The position numbers were made by a program, and so were the translations under genes. From Bacteroidota bacterium (GTDB taxonomy: Bacteria > Bacteroidota > Bacteroidia > Chitinophagales > JADIYW01), in assembly GCA_963169645.1 (NCBI GenBank), contig CAUJCO010000013.1, positions 657,923-721,922 on the forward strand: a stretch of 64,000 bases of DNA, read 5' to 3'. The notes beneath the pieces were generated by a model. It worked only from the letters and a program-made list of their open reading frames with translations. It was not told the origin of the DNA and ran no database searches. Shown one piece after another: positions 25,985-33,042 of this stretch (position 1 is the first letter of the stretch; each line of letters begins with the position of its first letter).

Positions 25985-27034
25985 TTATGTTTTATTTAAA
26001 ATAGATGAATAAATTGCTTCTAATTTTTGATACATTAAATGTACATCATATTGTTGAACATAATTATAGGCATTTTCTTCTATTGCTGATTTATATGCTT
26101 CATTGTTTATTATATGTTCAATATTTTCTACAGCTTGTTGTATAGAAGTAAAAATATAGCCTGTTTGTTCGTGTTGTATAATATCTTTTACAGCATCATA
26201 ATTATTACATACTACTATGGTTTTACTCGCCATTGCTTCTACTATTACTTGTCCAAAACCTTCTACTTTTGACGTAAATAAAAACACATCCATATTTTTT
26301 AGTAAGGATGGTATATCTTCTCTATAACCTAAGAAATAAATATGCTCATTTTTATATACGGTTTGTAAGCTTGTTTTTAAAGAGCCATTTCCTATAATTA
26401 TAAAATGATAATTGGCATGTTGCTGTATTAATTGTTGTGCTATTTTTAAAAAAGTTTCTACATTTTTTTCCGGTTCTAATGCTGCTATAATACCAATAAT
26501 CACCGCGTTTTCAGCAATATTTAATGTTTGTTTTAATTCATCTTTTTTTATTTTAAATTTTGATATGTCAATTCCAGGTGCTAATACACTTATTTTATAC
26601 TCGGATATAAATGAAGCTAATTGTTGTTTAGAAGTATTCGTTAGACAGATTATTTGTTGGATACTTTCGTGTGTATATTTCCATTTATTTTTAATAGGAA
26701 AATGCGTGTGTTTATGAATAATGGCATTGGTTTTCATGCCAAAGCATCGTGCTAAATAATAGGTGTTTATAGCATGACTATCGTGTAAGTGAATTAAATC
26801 TATTTGATGTTGTTTTATAAAATTTTTTAGTTGAAATGCAGCTATAATATCTACCGCCATTCTTTTCGTATATCCAAATGTATGTGCATTTTTATTTTTT
26901 TGATACAAGATGCTATCTTTTACACAAAACAAATAATGCTGATAATTTTTAGATGCTTGTTGTATAATTTGATGTAGTTGAATTTCGGCACCACGCCAAT
27001 TTTTATTAGAATTGATATGTAGTATTTTTTTCAA
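25985..27034 (-). CDS. Family 4 glycosyltransferase
   Basis: This 349-residue cytoplasmic protein has the two-domain GT-B layout. The N-terminus KILHINSNKNWRGAEIQLHQ is typical of GT4 enzymes of the WaaG/'glycosyltransferase family 4' type. The C-terminal nucleotide-sugar domain has IIGNGSLK, YREDIPSLLKNMDVFLFTS and the EX7E motif EGFGQVIVE, with catalytic glutamates. It probably adds a hexose to lipopolysaccharide core or O-chain. Its start overlaps the stop of the ligase gene by four bases (ATGA), so translation is coupled. Donor and acceptor are unknown. Confidence 0.9.
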   Translation of the reverse strand: MKKILHINSNKNWRGAEIQLHQIIQQASKNYQHYLFCVKDSILYQKNKNAHTFGYTKRMAVDIIAAFQLKNFIKQHQIDLIHLHDSHAINTYYLARCFGMKTNAIIHKHTHFPIKNKWKYTHESIQQIICLTNTSKQQLASFISEYKISVLAPGIDISKFKIKKDELKQTLNIAENAVIIGIIAALEPEKNVETFLKIAQQLIQQHANYHFIIIGNGSLKTSLQTVYKNEHIYFLGYREDIPSLLKNMDVFLFTSKVEGFGQVIVEAMASKTIVVCNNYDAVKDIIQHEQTGYIFTSIQQAVENIEHIINNEAYKSAIEENAYNYVQQYDVHLMYQKLEAIYSSILNKT

Positions 27035-28248
27035 TTTATTTTCTTTATTCCAATTCCAATTAGCATACTATAAATGCAAGTACCAAACAACGTACCTAAA
27101 AATGCATCCCAAATTCCAAATATGACTAAGCCAATATACATACTCCACAATACATACTTTTTATTTTGATAAAAGTAAATAATCGGATATAAAAAACAGG
27201 CTATTGCTGCTATACCTAACGGAATACCAAATACACTTAAAAAATAAATGTATTGACTATGCGGTAAATAAAAATAAGTTTTTTCTAAGCTTGGATTTTG
27301 TTGTGTATATATAGAATTTATTTCAGTTTGTATATCGCCAATTCCTGTACCTAAAACGGGATTTTTTTTAATTAATATAATCCCGTTTTCAATAGCTTGT
27401 AATCTTCTGGAATCAGAAAATTGAAAAGCATCTTGTTTGTGTTCAACATAACGAGATATATCATAACGCATGTAATTTATTTTTGTACTAAAATTGTTGG
27501 CACATACTGTAAATACGGATAGACTCATTATTATACTTATTAAAAATATACTTAACATTTTCCATTTTTTTTGTTGTATAATGGTATTAGTTAGATAGGT
27601 TATAATAAATAAATAGGTGAGTAGTATTCCGGTTCGAACAGCAAAAAAATGTATAAATAATAGTAAGCAAGATGCAATTAATATCGCAACTATTTTTTTC
27701 CATTTTTCTATATCATCTAAAGCTATAGAAATTAACATAAGGATGGTACAACTAATTAAAACGGCTAATTGTACATGGTGAATTTTTAGTATAGGTAATA
27801 CATTGCCCACACTATATAATTGTGAGATGTCGTCTATATTTATAGCATTATAAATAGCATACGTTATTTGTATAAATGCCAATACTATACTAACACCAAT
27901 GAGTATATATTTTGTATTGATGGTATTTCTAAAATGATAGAAAGTTATTGGAATAAACAATACACTTAATTTATTATTCATAGCAATAAAACCGGTATTT
28001 TTATCTTCACTTAATACTACTGAAATGATGTATATAAAAACGAGTAACAGGCTCGATACATACAATTTATTTGATAATAAATCCGACAGGATTTCTTTTT
28101 TATTCGGATAAATAAGAAACAACACCGATAAACCTACTAATGCAATACTTTTACAAGCGTTCGAAAAATATAAACCAATAAGCATTAAGATTATTATACT
28201 AATAATAATTCTATTTATTAATTGAATATTTATTTGATAGGATTGCAT
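27031..28248 (-). CDS. O-antigen ligase/polymerase-like membrane protein
   Basis: This 405-residue protein has roughly eleven or twelve membrane helices and one large periplasmic loop near residues 240-320 holding the segments GTGIGDIQTEI and YLPHSQYIYFLSVFG. The HSQYI...FG block after the long loop is the Wzy_C/WaaL signature, with the histidine implicated in glycan transfer. Such proteins join O-polysaccharide to lipid A-core or polymerise O-units. First gene of a leftward operon with a GT4 enzyme and nadD. The choice between ligase and polymerase cannot be made from sequence. Confidence 0.85.
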   Translation of the reverse strand: MQSYQINIQLINRIIISIIILMLIGLYFSNACKSIALVGLSVLFLIYPNKKEILSDLLSNKLYVSSLLLVFIYIISVVLSEDKNTGFIAMNNKLSVLFIPITFYHFRNTINTKYILIGVSIVLAFIQITYAIYNAINIDDISQLYSVGNVLPILKIHHVQLAVLISCTILMLISIALDDIEKWKKIVAILIASCLLLFIHFFAVRTGILLTYLFIITYLTNTIIQQKKWKMLSIFLISIIMSLSVFTVCANNFSTKINYMRYDISRYVEHKQDAFQFSDSRRLQAIENGIILIKKNPVLGTGIGDIQTEINSIYTQQNPSLEKTYFYLPHSQYIYFLSVFGIPLGIAAIACFLYPIIYFYQNKKYVLWSMYIGLVIFGIWDAFLGTLFGTCIYSMLIGIGIKKIN

Positions 28249-28302
28249 CGCGAACTAAAAACACAAATTTAGTGTTTATCTACCTAAAATATTGCTACCT
28301 TT

Positions 28303-28887
28303 ATGACCATTGTGTCCATTGAACCGAATATAGATAAAGAACAATTATTTGAAGATGAATTATTACCGCATGCAGATGCGTTGTATAATTTTGCCTATCA
28401 TCTTACCTATAATGAAGCCGATGCCAACGATTTGGTACAAGATACCTTTTTAAAGGCATTTCGTTTTTTAAATTCGTATGATTCGGGAACTAATGCGAAA
28501 GCATGGTTGTTTAGAATATTGAAGAATGGCTTCATTAACGAATACCGTAAAAAAAAGAAAGAACCCAATAAAGTAGATTACGAAGATATTGTAGCGTATC
28601 AAGATGCAGACGATGATGCCGGAACAGCAACCTATGATTTACGCGAAGATATTTTTGATGGAATGATGGGCGATGAGATTACGATTGCACTCAATAAATT
28701 GCCAATAGATTTTAAAACGGTGATTTTATTGTGTGACATCGAAGGTTTCTCGTACGAAGAAATTGCTAAAATAATTGATATTCCAATAGGAACCGTGCGT
28801 TCCAGATTGCATAGAGCTCGAAATATGTTGAAAGAAAGCTTAAAAGAATATGCAATTCAAATGGGTTATAAAGATAAAAACGATTAG
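28303..28887 (+). CDS. ECF-type RNA polymerase sigma factor
   Basis: This 194-residue protein has sigma-70 region 2 (LYNFAYHLTYNEADANDLVQDTFLKAF, continuing to NAKAWLFRILKN) and region 4 (LPIDFKTVILLCDIEG, then YEEIAKIIDIPIGTVRSRLHRAR). It lacks region 3, as expected for the extracytoplasmic-function class. The small gene directly after it is the likely anti-sigma factor. A TACCTTTA sequence resembling the -7 element overlaps the first base of the ATG, so either another promoter is used or a downstream start such as the GTG at codon 4. It is divergent from the O-antigen ligase gene. Regulon unknown. Confidence 0.93.
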   Translation: MTIVSIEPNIDKEQLFEDELLPHADALYNFAYHLTYNEADANDLVQDTFLKAFRFLNSYDSGTNAKAWLFRILKNGFINEYRKKKKEPNKVDYEDIVAYQDADDDAGTATYDLREDIFDGMMGDEITIALNKLPIDFKTVILLCDIEGFSYEEIAKIIDIPIGTVRSRLHRARNMLKESLKEYAIQMGYKDKND

Positions 28888-28888
28888 T

Positions 28889-29128
28889 ATGGCAACACCA
28901 CCTAACCACCAACGAGATTTACAACGTCAAATTAATTTATTAATTGATGGTGAATTAGACAGCGCTTCGGAACGTGCTTTACGTACACAAATTGAAACCA
29001 ATGAAGAAGTACAGAAAATGTATAAAAGTCAGGTTGCATTCAAGCGTACACTATCAGAAAAGATTACACGCATGAGTTGTGGAGATGCGTTGAAAGACAG
29101 CCTGCGTTCTAAAATTAGAGGATTGTAA
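28889..29128 (+). CDS. Putative small anti-sigma factor lacking the zinc motif
   Basis: From the ATG at 28889, one base after the sigma-factor stop, the product is 79 residues. It contains QINLLIDGELDSASERALRT followed by a helical region and CGDALKDSLRSKI at the end. The LIDGELD...E segment and position after an ECF sigma gene resemble the small RsrA/ChrR-type anti-sigma domain, but the zinc ligands HxxxCxxC are absent; only one cysteine remains. If it is an anti-sigma factor, it must sense something other than thiol oxidation through zinc. The frame opens upstream at 28850 inside the sigma gene, but the 28889 ATG is better placed. Confidence 0.65.
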   Translation: MATPPNHQRDLQRQINLLIDGELDSASERALRTQIETNEEVQKMYKSQVAFKRTLSEKITRMSCGDALKDSLRSKIRGL

Positions 29129-29686
29129 TTATCTGCGTTTGTAACGCTTTCTGTTATTTTCACCGATTCCAAATCGTGCAGAAAAGGCAATTTCATAATA
29201 GGAAAAATCAGCTTTTGGTTTAATACTTTTATTTTTTACAGCGAAATCTCCATTTAAGGTAGGCTTGTAATCCAATGCTAACACAAAAGGAATTCTCAAA
29301 CGATGTGTTGTATAGTCGATACCAAATTGTGGCGAGACACCTAATGCGACAAACTTTTGTGTACTCTGATGATTTTTCTTTCCAAACCCGATTGCAGGAC
29401 CTACACCAACAAACACTGTCCAAGCATCATTTTTTCTAAAAGCCCAATGTTTTTGATATAATGCTTGTACATTAAAACCCGGTTTGTTTAATATTAAACC
29501 ATGATAACCATATCGCAATAAAAATTCCAGAACATGACCGTTTTGCACATGATATAAACCGGACAATCCGGTACCATAACCAAAGCGACCGCCTACAGCA
29601 CCTTTATAATTTTGTGCCTTTGCATGGCATAAGCAAAATGTAAGGAGCACCACAAAAGGTATAATCCGAATTTTTTTAAGCTGCAT
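29129..29686 (-). CDS. Small outer-membrane beta-barrel protein
   Basis: This 185-residue protein has a signal peptide (FVVLLTFCLCHAKAQ) and then alternating strands with aromatic residues and glycine turns: GGRFGYGTGLSGLYH, FVGVGPAIGFGK and a terminal EIAFSARFGIG strand. The pattern fits an eight-stranded OmpA/OmpX-type barrel. After the barrel there is a basic tail RKRYKRR. Its stop codon abuts that of the convergent anti-sigma gene with no gap. It precedes scpA's stop by a short gap (18 bases) on the same strand. Function unknown. Confidence 0.7.
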   Translation of the reverse strand: MQLKKIRIIPFVVLLTFCLCHAKAQNYKGAVGGRFGYGTGLSGLYHVQNGHVLEFLLRYGYHGLILNKPGFNVQALYQKHWAFRKNDAWTVFVGVGPAIGFGKKNHQSTQKFVALGVSPQFGIDYTTHRLRIPFVLALDYKPTLNGDFAVKNKSIKPKADFSYYEIAFSARFGIGENNRKRYKRR

Positions 29687-29704
29687 ATTGTAAGATAGAA
29701 AGAA

Positions 29705-30454
29705 TTATTCTTCTACAACGCCGGAAGCCAACCAAAAATTGTTTTTTCCTTCACCAATAATAATGGAAATAATTTGTTGTTGTACCAACTCTAACATACC
29801 TAAGAAAATAAATACAGCATGAATTTTACTTTCACAAGTAGTGAAAATTTCTGTAAAAGATGCTTTTTCTTTTAATTTAATAAAAGTAGCTAATTTATCT
29901 CTTTCTTGTTCGATGGAATATTTAAATGGAGCAACAGTATGTACAATTTTTTCATTTTTCGTTTTATAACGATCCATACTGCGTTGGTAAGCTTTCAATA
30001 ATTTAAACAAGGTTACTGTTTCTAACTCAGCTTCGTCTGCTAATAATTTTATTAATTGCTCTACTTCTTTATTTTTATTTCCACGTGTATATTTTAAAGA
30101 GCGAGTGCTTTCTAAGTCTTTTAAAACTTCTACTACATCTTTAAAACGTTTGTATTCCATTAACGCTTGAACCAATTCGGTACGCGGGTCAATTTCATTT
30201 CCTTGTTCGTCCATTTCTTTGCGAGGTAGCAACATTTTTGCTTTAATACGCATCAAGGTAGCAGCTACTAACATGAACTCACTCGCCACTTCAATATTCA
30301 AACGTTCTAAATGTTGAATATAATCTAAAAAATCATTTGTAATTTTATAGATTGGAATATCATTTATACTTAATTCATCGCGCTCTATAAAAAACAATAA
30401 AAGATCAAAAGGACCTTCAAATTGTGGCAGATGTATTAGAAATGGTGCTGACAT
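29705..30454 (-). CDS. scpA: Segregation and condensation protein A
   Basis: ScpA is the kleisin subunit of the SMC-ScpAB condensin, which is loaded at parS sites by ParB and helps segregate chromosomes. From the ATG at 30454 it has 249 residues; eight further upstream codons are possible but unsupported. The N-terminal kleisin motif FEGPFDLLLFFIERDELSINDIPI is diagnostic, followed by EFMLVAATLMRIKAKMLLP, and a C-terminal winged-helix region (IFLGMLELVQQQ). It lies about 2.4 kb from the two parS sites upstream of mnmG, a functionally suggestive proximity. scpB and smc are not in the window. Confidence 0.95.
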   Translation of the reverse strand: MSAPFLIHLPQFEGPFDLLLFFIERDELSINDIPIYKITNDFLDYIQHLERLNIEVASEFMLVAATLMRIKAKMLLPRKEMDEQGNEIDPRTELVQALMEYKRFKDVVEVLKDLESTRSLKYTRGNKNKEVEQLIKLLADEAELETVTLFKLLKAYQRSMDRYKTKNEKIVHTVAPFKYSIEQERDKLATFIKLKEKASFTEIFTTCESKIHAVFIFLGMLELVQQQIISIIIGEGKNNFWLASGVVEE

Positions 30455-30492
30455 AGTTATGTAAAAATACGAAAACAACTAAAAATTTACCA

Positions 30493-31758
30493 TTGCTAGT
30501 TATCTACACACCTAAAGTTACCAACAGAATAAAATACGCCTGTGATTTCGTATTTCAAGAATATTTTGGTATAGCTTATAGTTTAGTTGAAACGCTTCCA
30601 AAGGTCGATGCACTACCATTTTTTTTTATTAATTATTCGAACGAGCAACTAGAAGCACCTTTTAGTATTTTTCAGCATTCTTTATTAATAGAAGATATTA
30701 TCCAAACAATTCAAATTGACGTTTCACGTGAATCGGATTTTTCTGTTTTTTTCACTGCATCAGAGAATATTCATACAATTAATTTTGATATTTTTTCTGC
30801 TATATTTTATCTCGTCACTAGATATGAAGAATATTTTTCCGATGATTTAGATATTCATGAAAGATATAAATCTACGAATTCTATATTAGCACATCCAGCT
30901 TTTTCATTTACACCCATTGTTGAGGTTTGGTTAGACTATTTAAAGAACGCATTATTACGAGTTTTTCCAACGTTACAATTTAAAGCACATCAAACCACTT
31001 GTTTGTTCACTTTTGATGTGGACCATCCTTTCCGATATAAAGGACGAAATTGGAGAAAACATCTTCCAAACTTTACCAAATGGAATGCATGGAAAACATT
31101 GTTAATAGCTTATAAAGATGAGTTGGATATTTTTGATGAGCTATCAACTTTATTACAACAACATAATATACCATCCATTTTCTTTTTTTTATTAAATGAT
31201 GATGGGCCGAATAATAGTAACGTTTCACCATTATCCAATGCTTATAGCGCATTAATAAATCGAATTGCTACACAACATACAATTGGCATACATCCATCTT
31301 ATAATGTACATTTTGAACAAGATTTATATCAAGAGAAAAGTTTGTTAGAACGTTATACGAATCAACGTATTTATCATGCACGCCAACATTTTTTACGCTT
31401 ACAATTTCCGATGACATATCGTACTTTAATTGCTAATGCAATTTCACAGGATTACACCTTGTGTTATCCGGATGTTCCGGGATTTAGAGCAGGATTTAGT
31501 CGCGCTTTTTATTTCTTTGATTTAGAAAAAAATCAATCTACGTCTTTACTTATTCAGCCATCTTGTTGGATGGATGCCACTTTTGAATATTACCAAACTA
31601 AAACCACAGATGAAATTAAATTTGAATTTTCAAAGGTGTATAATCAAGTAAAAAAAATTAATGGTAACTTCGTTCCAATATTTCACAATGATTTATTGGT
31701 ACAACCAGCACATCGTGCAATATTTGATTACATTTTGCAACAACTAAAAAGTAAATAA
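30493..31758 (+). CDS. Polysaccharide-deacetylase-like protein with N-terminal DUF7033-type domain
   Basis: This 421-residue cytoplasmic protein begins VIYTPKVTNRIKYACDFVF, the typical N-terminus of a Bacteroidota family with an N-terminal domain of unknown function followed by a polysaccharide-deacetylase (NodB-like) barrel. Recognisable parts are FTFDVDHPFRYKG (metal-binding aspartates), IGIHPSYN (histidine) and late PIFHNDLL. No ATG precedes the conserved N-terminus; a TTG at 30493 must be the start. It is divergent from scpA, 38 bases away. In other genomes such genes often lie near surface glycan loci, but here no glycan gene is adjacent. Substrate unknown. Confidence 0.78.
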   Translation: MLVIYTPKVTNRIKYACDFVFQEYFGIAYSLVETLPKVDALPFFFINYSNEQLEAPFSIFQHSLLIEDIIQTIQIDVSRESDFSVFFTASENIHTINFDIFSAIFYLVTRYEEYFSDDLDIHERYKSTNSILAHPAFSFTPIVEVWLDYLKNALLRVFPTLQFKAHQTTCLFTFDVDHPFRYKGRNWRKHLPNFTKWNAWKTLLIAYKDELDIFDELSTLLQQHNIPSIFFFLLNDDGPNNSNVSPLSNAYSALINRIATQHTIGIHPSYNVHFEQDLYQEKSLLERYTNQRIYHARQHFLRLQFPMTYRTLIANAISQDYTLCYPDVPGFRAGFSRAFYFFDLEKNQSTSLLIQPSCWMDATFEYYQTKTTDEIKFEFSKVYNQVKKINGNFVPIFHNDLLVQPAHRAIFDYILQQLKSK

Positions 31759-31766
31759 TTCACCCA

Positions 31767-32801
31767 ATGAAATTATACAATAAAATATTTTTGGTTTTGA
31801 TATTTTTTATTTCTTTATCAAACGCTAAAGCACAAGATTATAAGTTTTCTCAATTTTATAATTCACCGTTAAATTTAAATCCGGCACTTACCGGAAAGAT
31901 TAATTCGTTATATCGTTTTGTTGCCAATTATAGAGTACAGTATTTACCGGTACAATCACCGTCACCGTATAATACACTCAGTGCATCTGCTGATTTTGGT
32001 ATTTTAAGAGATAAATTAAAAGGAGATATTTTTGGAGTTGGATTAGTATTTACAAATGATAGACAAACAGCTATTCGTTCCAATTCAATGATGGCATCTG
32101 TAGCATATAACAAAAGCTTAGGTAAAGATAAAAATCATTTTTTAGGTGTAGGTATGCAAATTGGTTTTCTACAGCGTCATTTAGATTATGGCAATTTAGT
32201 TTTTGCCAGCCAATTCGATTCAATCAATTTCCGTTTTGATTTAACGCGCCCTAATGGAGAAGCATTTGCTTCCGGCAAGTATATCAAGCCTAATTTAAAC
32301 ATCGGGTTGTTTTGGACATCCAATTTTACTAAATCAATAGGTGCGTATGCTGGTTTATCCATCTTCAATATTATTAAACCAAAAGATACTTTCTTTAAAG
32401 AAAACAATGAACGAGCTTTGCGCTACAATGTACAAGCAGGTATGTTTATAGATGTTAAACAAATCTGCCTCATTTCACCCAATGGTATGTATATGTACCA
32501 AGCGAAAGCACAGCAATGGATTGCAGGCTCGTCTTTTTCCTTTAATTTATCCGGTAAAAAAGAGCCCTATCGTACTGCAGTTTCTGCCGGCATTTGGTAT
32601 GATGGCAATGGTGCAGTAATTGCTTCTACCGGAGTTTCGTTTACAGGTGTACAAGTGGGTTTAAGTTACGATGCTACGGTTAAGAAAGATTTAGCTAAAG
32701 CCGTAAAATCATTTGGTGCTTTTGAGGTATCTATTATCTACACAGGTAAAGCATTAGAGAAGAAGAAATCTTACTCTCCTTTATTGTGTCCTAAATTCTA
32801 A
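31767..32801 (+). CDS. PorP/SprF family type IX secretion system outer-membrane protein (orphan)
   Basis: This 344-residue protein has a signal peptide (IFFISLSNAKAQ) and the family N-terminus DYKFSQFYNSPLNLNPALTG, followed by many predicted beta strands, a GVGLVF strand and C-terminal QVGLSYDATVKKDL. It is the second PorP/SprF protein in the window and is only distantly similar to the first. Unlike the first, it has no type B cargo gene next to it; the neighbours are a deacetylase-like gene and the mnmG control region. It may serve a cargo elsewhere in the genome. It begins eight bases after the deacetylase stop, so the two may be co-transcribed. Confidence 0.93.
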   Translation: MKLYNKIFLVLIFFISLSNAKAQDYKFSQFYNSPLNLNPALTGKINSLYRFVANYRVQYLPVQSPSPYNTLSASADFGILRDKLKGDIFGVGLVFTNDRQTAIRSNSMMASVAYNKSLGKDKNHFLGVGMQIGFLQRHLDYGNLVFASQFDSINFRFDLTRPNGEAFASGKYIKPNLNIGLFWTSNFTKSIGAYAGLSIFNIIKPKDTFFKENNERALRYNVQAGMFIDVKQICLISPNGMYMYQAKAQQWIAGSSFSFNLSGKKEPYRTAVSAGIWYDGNGAVIASTGVSFTGVQVGLSYDATVKKDLAKAVKSFGAFEVSIIYTGKALEKKKSYSPLLCPKF

Positions 32802-32829
32802 TTTATATTCCAACTTTATTACATACCGT

Positions 32830-32845
32830 TGTTTCACGTGAAACA
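32830..32845. other. parS: parS centromere site 1
   Basis: TGTTTCACGTGAAACA, a perfect 16-bp palindrome identical to the bacterial chromosomal parS consensus bound by ParB/Spo0J. It lies in the intergenic region 29 bases after the PorP stop. Confidence 0.93.
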
Positions 32846-32906
32846 GAGTAATACACATGCTGTAGTTCACAAAGTGTATAATTTTGTGGAATAAGTTGGC
32901 TTAATT

Positions 32907-32922
32907 TGTTTCACGTGAAACT
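32907..32922. other. parS: parS centromere site 2
   Basis: TGTTTCACGTGAAACT, which matches the parS consensus at 15 of 16 positions and retains the complete GTTTCACGTGAAAC core. It starts 77 bases after site 1. Confidence 0.92.
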
Positions 32923-33030
32923 TATACACCGTAATTCACATAGTAGATACGCACATGTTTATTATTTTGTGGAATTTGTACTTAAGAACTTTTTCTGTTT
33001 AAGGAAAGTGGACTACTCAAACCAAATCTA

Positions 33031-33038
33031 TATCTTTG
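33031..33038 (+). promoter_or_regulatory. -7 promoter element TATCTTTG of mnmG
   Basis: Exact TAnnTTTG match ending four bases before the mnmG ATG, the same arrangement as at uvrB. It predicts a leaderless or near-leaderless mRNA. No good -33 TTG was found. Confidence 0.55.
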
Positions 33039-33042
33039 CACT

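Larger units (their letters stand above)
32830..32978. repeat. Imperfect direct duplication of a parS-containing unit
   Basis: Two units (about 32830-32895 and 32907-32978) share the same ordered elements: a parS palindrome, a TACAC motif, GTARTTCACAWAGT and ATTTTGTGGAAT (an exact 12-base repeat). DnaA-box-like nonamers with one mismatch to TTATNCACA also occur (32873-32881 reverse; 32922-32930 forward). The shared order suggests duplication of a segment or a repeated functional array. Confidence 0.65.
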
